Shown here: positions 5,967 to 8,036 of the stretch, piece after piece
How positions within the stretch are numbered: the stretch's first letter is position 1
Layout: the number at the start of each line of letters is the position of its first letter
Source of the DNA: Globobulimina sp.
Lineage: Eukaryota > Foraminifera > Rotaliida
DNA length: 8,036 bases
NCBI GenBank assembly: GCA_003354225.1
Contig: PIVH01000097.1
Span: 1 to 8,036 of the forward strand
Direction of reading: 5' to 3'
The notes under the pieces: generated by a model
Told to the model about the DNA's origin: nothing
Seen by the model: only the letters and a program-made list of their open reading frames with translations
Database searches by the model: none
Translations under genes and position numbers: made by a program

Positions 5967-8036
5967 ATGGCGAATTTTAACCCTTACGCTGAAAACACAA
6001 CAGCATGGCTGGTACATATATATCCTCAAAATCTGAAAGCGCAAAAACAACTAAATGTCCTATTCTGTTTTTGAATAAAAACAGAGCACAACAGCGAGTC
6101 AAATATTTTTTATGCAACTTGGATTTATGTGCTACGAGGTGGGATTTGTAAAACAAGTATGGGCGCACTCAATCATTCTCAAAAATATCGAAGCTACATT
6201 TGTAGTTTAGACATCTACCAACACCGCACAGTCCACACAGTCTACTCCGCACTCACTGTGTGTATATATTATATATAGGGGGTTTTAGTATATTTAGCGT
6301 TTGGTTACACACTCTCAGAATCACCACATACCTTTTATGGAATTATATCCATCCCAACTAATCCATTATTATTTGGTGTGCAGCCTGAGGTTCACGACCA
6401 AGTATTAATTTCAGTTAAGAAATATACCAAATATACTATGTAAAATATGCATCTGTTTCTGTACGCACACATTCAGGCATTCTTCGCTTCAACATCCGCA
6501 AGTTTTGTTTGTTTGTTTCTGTCAATATACCAATACTTCCGTCCATATATATATATATATATATCCACACAGCAATAATAAGTGGCGCTGTTTTGCAGAG
6601 AATGAAAAACAAAGCGTATGTATATTGGTGCTCATTAACGGTATTAATCAATTTCTCCTTTGTATCGCACTGGATATGGCACCAAAACGGCTGGTTGCTA
6701 GAGCTTGGTTTTGTGGATGGAGCAGGGTCACTTGTGGTGCATGCAACTGCTGGCATGGCCTCTTTGATCGCCATTTGGAGATTAGGACCGCGGAAAGGAG
6801 TGGTCAATGCAGATGAGATCACTTTGAAACGCGTTGAAAGCGCCTCCAGGCCGATCATTCATGCAATGGGCGCTTTCTTTTTATGGTACGGGTGGTATGC
6901 TTTTAATGTGGCGTCGCCCATTGCAGGCAGTAAAGGCATAGGGGACGCGATTGGAACCACGGCGTTGGTCACTGTGATATCTCCCGTTTGCGCAGCCTGT
7001 GGAGCATTCATATTAATGTATTTTGAATTTGCCAGTTTGAGTTTTGAAGACTTATTAAACTGTTTATTAGCAGGCTTGGTTGCCATCACTGGGCCATGCC
7101 ATTCCTGCAACCCTTTGGAATCCGCAGTTATTGGCTTTATTGCGAGCGTTGTTTACTTTGTTTCAGCGTACGTTGTCAGATACAAATGGCATATTGACGG
7201 TATGTACTACATTTGCGTCTGAATTCTGAACGTACGCAAAAATCGATGCTTCTGTACATAAACATGTGCACAGATCCGATGCAAATCACGTCCATACATT
7301 TATGTTGCGGGATATTTTCATGTTTTGCAGAAGGCATCGTTGCAAATGATGTGTATGGAACTCCTGGTTTAATATATGGCGGGTTTAAGCATTTTGGTAT
7401 TCAGATATTTGGCATTATCGTCGTTTGTTTATTTAATTTTATTGTATGTTTGTTTTTATATGAATTGCTGTTGAAAAGAGTGCTGTTTCGCGGCCGTGAG
7501 ATGAAAGTGTCAGTGTTGGACATTTATTTGGGAACACAAATATTTGTCCAAGATTACGCTTTGGCGTTGGAGGAAGTGTTAGAATGTCAGACGAATAAAG
7601 GAAAGAGAATGTTGTGGCAGTTTCATAAATATGTGCATAGTCGCTTTGCCTCCGAACAGTTGGATTTCTTGATTGTTGTTCAAATATTAAATAATTACTT
7701 GGCTGCCAAAAATCGCAAGAAATCGCATGTCAAAATCGCGAAATATATAATACAAATTATTGACACTTATGTCGAAGAAGACGGTGTTAAATGTATCAAT
7801 GTGTCCGGGACTCAAAGATGCATTTTGCTTCGCATCAAAAGTCAGATATTATTTGAATTGGAATTAGAATTAGAAGTTGATATTGGTAGAGATGGGAAAG
7901 AGGAGGAACGAGAACAGGAAGAGGAAGAAGTAAAAACACCGTCAGATCCGAGGAGAAGTGTGTCATTAATTCGATATCGCGCAGGATATAACAAATCAGG
8001 AATGGATATAACGACAGAAAATATATTTAAAACATG
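5967..8036 (+). CDS. AMT: Ammonium transporter (Amt/Mep) fused to a C-terminal RGS domain (3' partial)
   Basis: Exons: 5967-6011, 6085-6204, 6279-6401, 6477-6501, 6573-7199, 7274-8036 (open at the edge), 567 residues so far. Amt proteins conduct ammonium across membranes as trimers of 11-helix subunits. Seen in order: TTAWL and FFMQLGF in helix 1 (12-29), ILKN (46-49), FGYTLSES (63-70), QAFFASTSATIISGAV (96-111), HWIW (137-140), DGAGSLVVH (153-161), WYGWYAFN (209-216), AGLVAITGPC (271-280), HIDDP (311-315), SIHLCCG (320-326), YGGFKHFGIQIFG (348-360). Matches to E. coli AmtB: Trp140, Asp153, His161, Phe215, His322; both pore histidines are kept. After the last helix and a degenerate C-terminal LD motif (395-396), residues 412-503 match RGS helices 3-6: FHKYVHSRFASEQLDFL, a polar loop, then INVSGTQRCIL, like the SEEN-DFW and TRE/I regions. 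RGS domains speed GTP hydrolysis by G-alpha. An acidic low-complexity tail follows. The third intron is uncertain. Amt is firm, RGS fairly firm. Confidence 0.88.
6012..6084 (+). other. AMT-RGS intron 1 (73 nt)
   Basis: Donor gtacat, acceptor ataaaaacag, phase 0. The join puts Trp14 exactly eleven residues before the FMQ glutamine side of helix 1, as in family members, which is the reason for choosing this acceptor over the AGs at 6086 and 6094 (wrong phase). Confidence 0.8.
6205..6278 (+). other. AMT-RGS intron 2 (74 nt; donor may be 6202)
   Basis: Two phase-0 donors lie three bases apart: gtagtt at 6202 and gtttag at 6205. The second keeps Val55 and gives the family spacing between the LLKN-like motif and the following Gly; the first has the better donor. 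Acceptor atatatag at 6277-6278. A TAG at 6208 makes splicing necessary. Confidence 0.7.
6402..6476 (+). other. AMT-RGS intron 3 (75 nt), boundaries uncertain
   Basis: Frame 0 runs from 6279 to 6501 with a single TAA at 6441. The only AG after that stop is at 6475-6476 (pyrimidine-rich ...acacattcag). The phase-0 donor gtatta at 6402 gives 75 nt, the size of the neighbours, and supplies the conserved Gln from CAA. However, it removes HLFLYAHIQ (6450-6476), which itself resembles the start of Amt helix 3. Confidence 0.45.
6502..6572 (+). other. AMT-RGS intron 4 (71 nt) with an (AT)10 tract
   Basis: Donor gttttg, acceptor tccacacag. The join makes a Thr codon and yields the highly conserved run STSATIISGAVLQRMK. 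The intron contains a (TGTTT) patch and the AT repeat at 6545-6564. Confidence 0.88.
6545..6564. repeat. Dinucleotide microsatellite, (AT)10
   Basis: Ten exact AT copies, ending 8 nt before the 3' splice site of intron 4. Read through as coding they give a false Ile-Tyr run. Confidence 0.95.
7200..7273 (+). other. AMT-RGS intron 5 (74 nt)
   Basis: Donor gtatgt, acceptor gtgcacag at 7272-7273. The join makes the second Asp of HIDDP and keeps the helix containing the second pore histidine (His322). A later AG at 7329-7330 is in the same frame but would delete that helix. Confidence 0.85.
7567..7842 (+). other. RGS domain segment (helices 3-6) of the transporter fusion
   Basis: This stretch of the last exon encodes residues 412-503. 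Matches to the RGS fold: an LEEVL start, FHKYV (430-434) then FASEQLDFL (438-446) for helices 4-5, an aligned helix with IAKYIIQIIDTYV (468-480), and INVSGTQRCIL (488-498) at the loop that contacts G-alpha switch regions. The usual Trp of the DFW motif is Leu446 and the usual Thr-Arg is Thr-Gln-Arg. Helices 7-9 are not visible before the acidic tail; they may lie beyond the window. Confidence 0.72.

Noticed and set aside
5977-6168. A minus-strand frame of 63 residues beside the divergent promoter.
   Set aside because: It is antisense to AMT-RGS exons 1-2, which have strong family support.
6441-6443. Reassignment of TAA to an amino acid (variant nuclear code) to explain the transporter stop.
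   Set aside because: DHPS, MRH and ankyrin genes end at TAA at expected lengths, and the 2-kb minus-strand frame contains no internal TAA or TAG.
6509-6572. A transporter start at the ATG near 6509 with an Ile-Tyr repeat N-terminus.
   Set aside because: This is intron 4 with an AT microsatellite; the upstream mini-exons carry clear Amt helices 1-3.
7200-7330. A longer 131-nt intron ending at the AG at 7329-7330, which would replace the second pore histidine by Tyr and suggest a non-conducting sensor.
   Set aside because: The AG at 7272-7273 gives an intron of the usual size and keeps HIDDP and SIHLCCG, so the second histidine is present.
1-8036. CRISPR arrays, tRNA or rRNA genes, insertion sequences and bacterial operon signals.
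   Set aside because: None seen; gene structure with short GT-AG introns is eukaryotic, and no terminal inverted repeats or transposase motifs were found.

Overview
The window is AT-rich nuclear DNA of a unicellular eukaryote. Three of the genes only read correctly after removing short GT-AG introns (about 52-75 nt), the intergenic gaps are small, and the protein families are eukaryotic (mannose-6-phosphate-receptor-type lectin, ankyrin protein, ammonium transporter joined to an RGS domain). Genes end in TAA or TGA and no long gene contains an internal stop that would call for a variant code, with one exception discussed for the transporter. The lineage cannot be fixed from the sequence; a rhizarian such as a foraminiferan is only a guess.

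Layout from left to right: (1) the 3' end of a dihydropteroate synthase gene (+, 2-688, open at the left edge). (2) An AT-rich gap, 689-1396, holding at most one doubtful two-exon micro-gene (803-1057). (3) A two-exon gene (+, 1397-2432) for a secreted protein of 327 residues with a signal peptide and two tandem MRH (mannose-6-phosphate receptor homology) domains; the first keeps the Q/R/E/Y sugar-binding set, the second has lost most of it. (4) A three-exon ankyrin-repeat gene (+, 2581-3706). (5) An intronless 689-residue protein of unknown family on the minus strand (3845-5914), convergent with the ankyrin gene. (6) A six-exon gene (+, 5967 to beyond the right edge) that starts 52 bp from the unknown gene in the opposite direction.

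The last gene is the main result. Its exons, several of them only 25-125 nt and easy to miss, rebuild an ammonium transporter (Amt/Mep family) with the conserved pore residues including both twin histidines. The last exon then runs without interruption from the final membrane helix into a cytosolic RGS (regulator of G-protein signalling) domain and an acidic tail that leaves the window. This suggests an ammonium transporter or sensor wired to heterotrimeric G-protein signalling, similar in logic to plant 7TM-RGS proteins but on an Amt scaffold. I know of no described Amt-RGS protein. The other genes do not form an obvious pathway with it; the only structural link is the short shared promoter with the unknown 689-residue gene.
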